From the NCBI GenBank assembly GCA_002793435.1, contig PFQF01000028.1:1-35137 (forward strand): 35,137 nucleotides of DNA. The letters are read 5' to 3'. Positions 34,072-35,137 of this stretch are shown piece by piece; the first letter of the stretch is position 1; each line of letters begins with the position of its first letter. The stretch is from Candidatus Berkelbacteria bacterium CG_4_10_14_0_2_um_filter_35_9_33_12 (GTDB taxonomy: Bacteria; Patescibacteriota; UBA1384; GWA2-35-9). The translations under genes were made by a program, and so were the position numbers. The notes below the pieces were generated by a model. The model was not told the DNA's origin. It made no database searches and saw only the letters and a list, made by a program, of their open reading frames with translations.

Positions 34072-35137
34072 TTAATGATATCGCTTCATCAGCAACGAGT
34101 TAGAGACAACGCTGACCGATGAAAACGCCATCGCTCCGGCGGCGATCATTGGATTTAAAAGTAATCCAGTTAGTGGGTAAAGAACTCCAGCGGCGATTGG
34201 AATGCCGACAATATTATAAAAAAACGCCCAAAAAAGATTTTGCTTGATTTTTTTGAGTGTGTAGGCGGACAAACGGATCGCTTCCACCACATCGCCAACA
34301 TCGTTTCTCATCAGCACAATCTCGCCGGTTTCAAGAGCAATGTCGGAACCGGATCGCATCGCAATACCAAGATCGGCTTGGGCGATCGCCGGTGCGTCGT
34401 TAACACCATCTCCGACAAATGCCACTGCCAACTTTTGGTTGGAATTTCTAATTTCTAATTTCGAATTTCTAAACAAATCTAAATTACTAAAATTCAAATC
34501 ATCCAATTTTTTTTGTTTAGGATTTAGAGTTTCGAATTTAGAGTTTGTCTGTAACTGCTTGATAATATTGGCTTTTTCGCTGGGCAAGATTTGAGCAAAG
34601 ACCAAATCAATGCCGAGTTTTTTGGCTACCGCATTACCGACCCGCTGGTTATCGCCGGTGATTATAGCAGTTTTTATACCCATACTATGTAATTTTTTAA
34701 TTGCTGGTTTTGAACTATTTTTAACAACATCAGCAACCGCAATTAAGGCGATGACTTCTCCATCGTATGCAACCATCATTACCGTCTTTCCCATTTCTTC
34801 CAGCTCAACCATTTGCTTTTCGGCATTATTGATAATTTTTTTATCCAGTAATAATTTGCGTGTTCCAACAATTAATTGCTTATTGTCGTAATAGCCAATC
34901 ACTCCACCACCGGGAACCGAATCAAACTTTTCAATTTTATGCAATTTAATTTTTTTGTCTTTAGCACTATTAACAATGGCGCTCGCCAACGGATGCTCGG
35001 AGTTTTTTTCAAGCGACGCCGCCAATTGCAACGCTTTATCTTTATTTTTGATATTTTTATTCGAAATTAGAATTATATCGGTCAATTTTGGTTCGCCAAT
35101 TGTTAGTGTGCCGGTCTTGTCAAAAACTACCATCGTA
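34072..35137 (-). CDS. copA: Copper-type P1B ATPase, C-terminal part, with a repeat insertion (cut by window edge)
   Basis: P1B ATPases export heavy metals. The visible 355 or so residues begin within the phosphorylation motif DKTGTLT; the N-terminal membrane and metal-binding part lies beyond position 35137. Then come SEHPLA, PGGGV (nucleotide-binding domain), TGDN, VGDGVNDAPA (hinge) and two C-terminal helices with YN...P and MAFSSVSVVSNSLL. The YN and MxxSS residues are typical of Cu(I) pumps. Between KANIIKQLQ and LAVAFVGDG about 39 residues (34432-34548) are encoded by an AT-rich repeat; other P-ATPases have only a few residues there. It fits with the nearby Cys-rich peptide. Confidence 0.92.
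   Translation of the reverse strand, partial: TMVVFDKTGTLTIGEPKLTDIILISNKNIKNKDKALQLAASLEKNSEHPLASAIVNSAKDKKIKLHKIEKFDSVPGGGVIGYYDNKQLIVGTRKLLLDKKIINNAEKQMVELEEMGKTVMMVAYDGEVIALIAVADVVKNSSKPAIKKLHSMGIKTAIITGDNQRVGNAVAKKLGIDLVFAQILPSEKANIIKQLQTNSKFETLNPKQKKLDDLNFSNLDLFRNSKLEIRNSNQKLAVAFVGDGVNDAPAIAQADLGIAMRSGSDIALETGEIVLMRNDVGDVVEAIRLSAYTLKKIKQNLFWAFFYNIVGIPIAAGVLYPLTGLLLNPMIAAGAMAFSSVSVVSNSLLMKRYH
34432..34548. repeat. AT-rich palindromic repeat inserted in frame in copA
   Basis: AATTTCTAATTTCTAATTTC, CTAAACAAATCTAAATTACT and TTTAGGATTTAGAGTTTCGA are the same words as in the intergenic copies. The segment has no stop in the copA frame and would encode an Asn/Lys/Leu-rich loop in the P-domain. 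Confidence 0.8.

Overview
This window looks like chromosomal DNA of a bacterium from the Candidate Phyla Radiation (Patescibacteria). The grounds are an AT-rich genome, three short tandem T4SS-type pilins next to a PilB ATPase, a MurE that lacks its N-terminal domain, a DUF5674 gene with its usual partner, a four-helix-bundle-suffix protein, and many AT-rich palindromic repeats. TGA is used as a normal stop (rnpA, rpsO, ppsA), so a TGA-recoding lineage is unlikely. I would not name a finer taxon from this sequence.

Left part (1-6.9 kb): the replication-origin neighbourhood. recF, dnaN and dnaA lie on the minus strand; rpmH, rnpA, yidD and yidC diverge on the plus strand. DnaA boxes occur on both sides of dnaA, with an 11-bp-phased triplet beside an AT-rich stretch between dnaN and dnaA. 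Most genes to the right are on the plus strand, as expected for a replichore leaving this origin.

Middle part (6.3-9.9 kb): an RNA-metabolism island. A NYN-domain nuclease diverges from an RNase J-like beta-CASP nuclease. Next comes the oddest locus here: a GC-rich transcription unit (8521-9834) with its own promoter and terminator. Its 288-codon reading frame is tiled, often end to end, with about twenty short hairpins, and its structured 3' part carries a probable 34-codon small gene behind an ideal ribosome binding site. I do not recognise this locus.

10-27.6 kb: mostly housekeeping and envelope genes. These are a frameshifted four-helix gene, tsaD, valS, murE-like, femAB-like, a TPR protein, an Hsp20, lepB, rpsO-pnp, three T4SS pilins, pilB, ftsK, a RodZ-like protein and recA. 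27.6-35.1 kb: ppsA, rarA, tRNA-Ser(GGA), an SDR dehydrogenase, a membrane protein, a 41-residue metallothionein-like protein, the DUF5674 pair, an AbrB relic, and the C-terminal part of a copper P-type ATPase cut by the window edge.

Two genome-wide habits stand out. First, families of AT-rich repeats sit between genes and also in frame inside conserved genes (copA, tsaD, valS), and one supplies the early stop of valS. Second, at least six genes have a -10 box exactly six bases before their ATG, the geometry of leaderless mRNAs, while other genes use clear Shine-Dalgarno sites.
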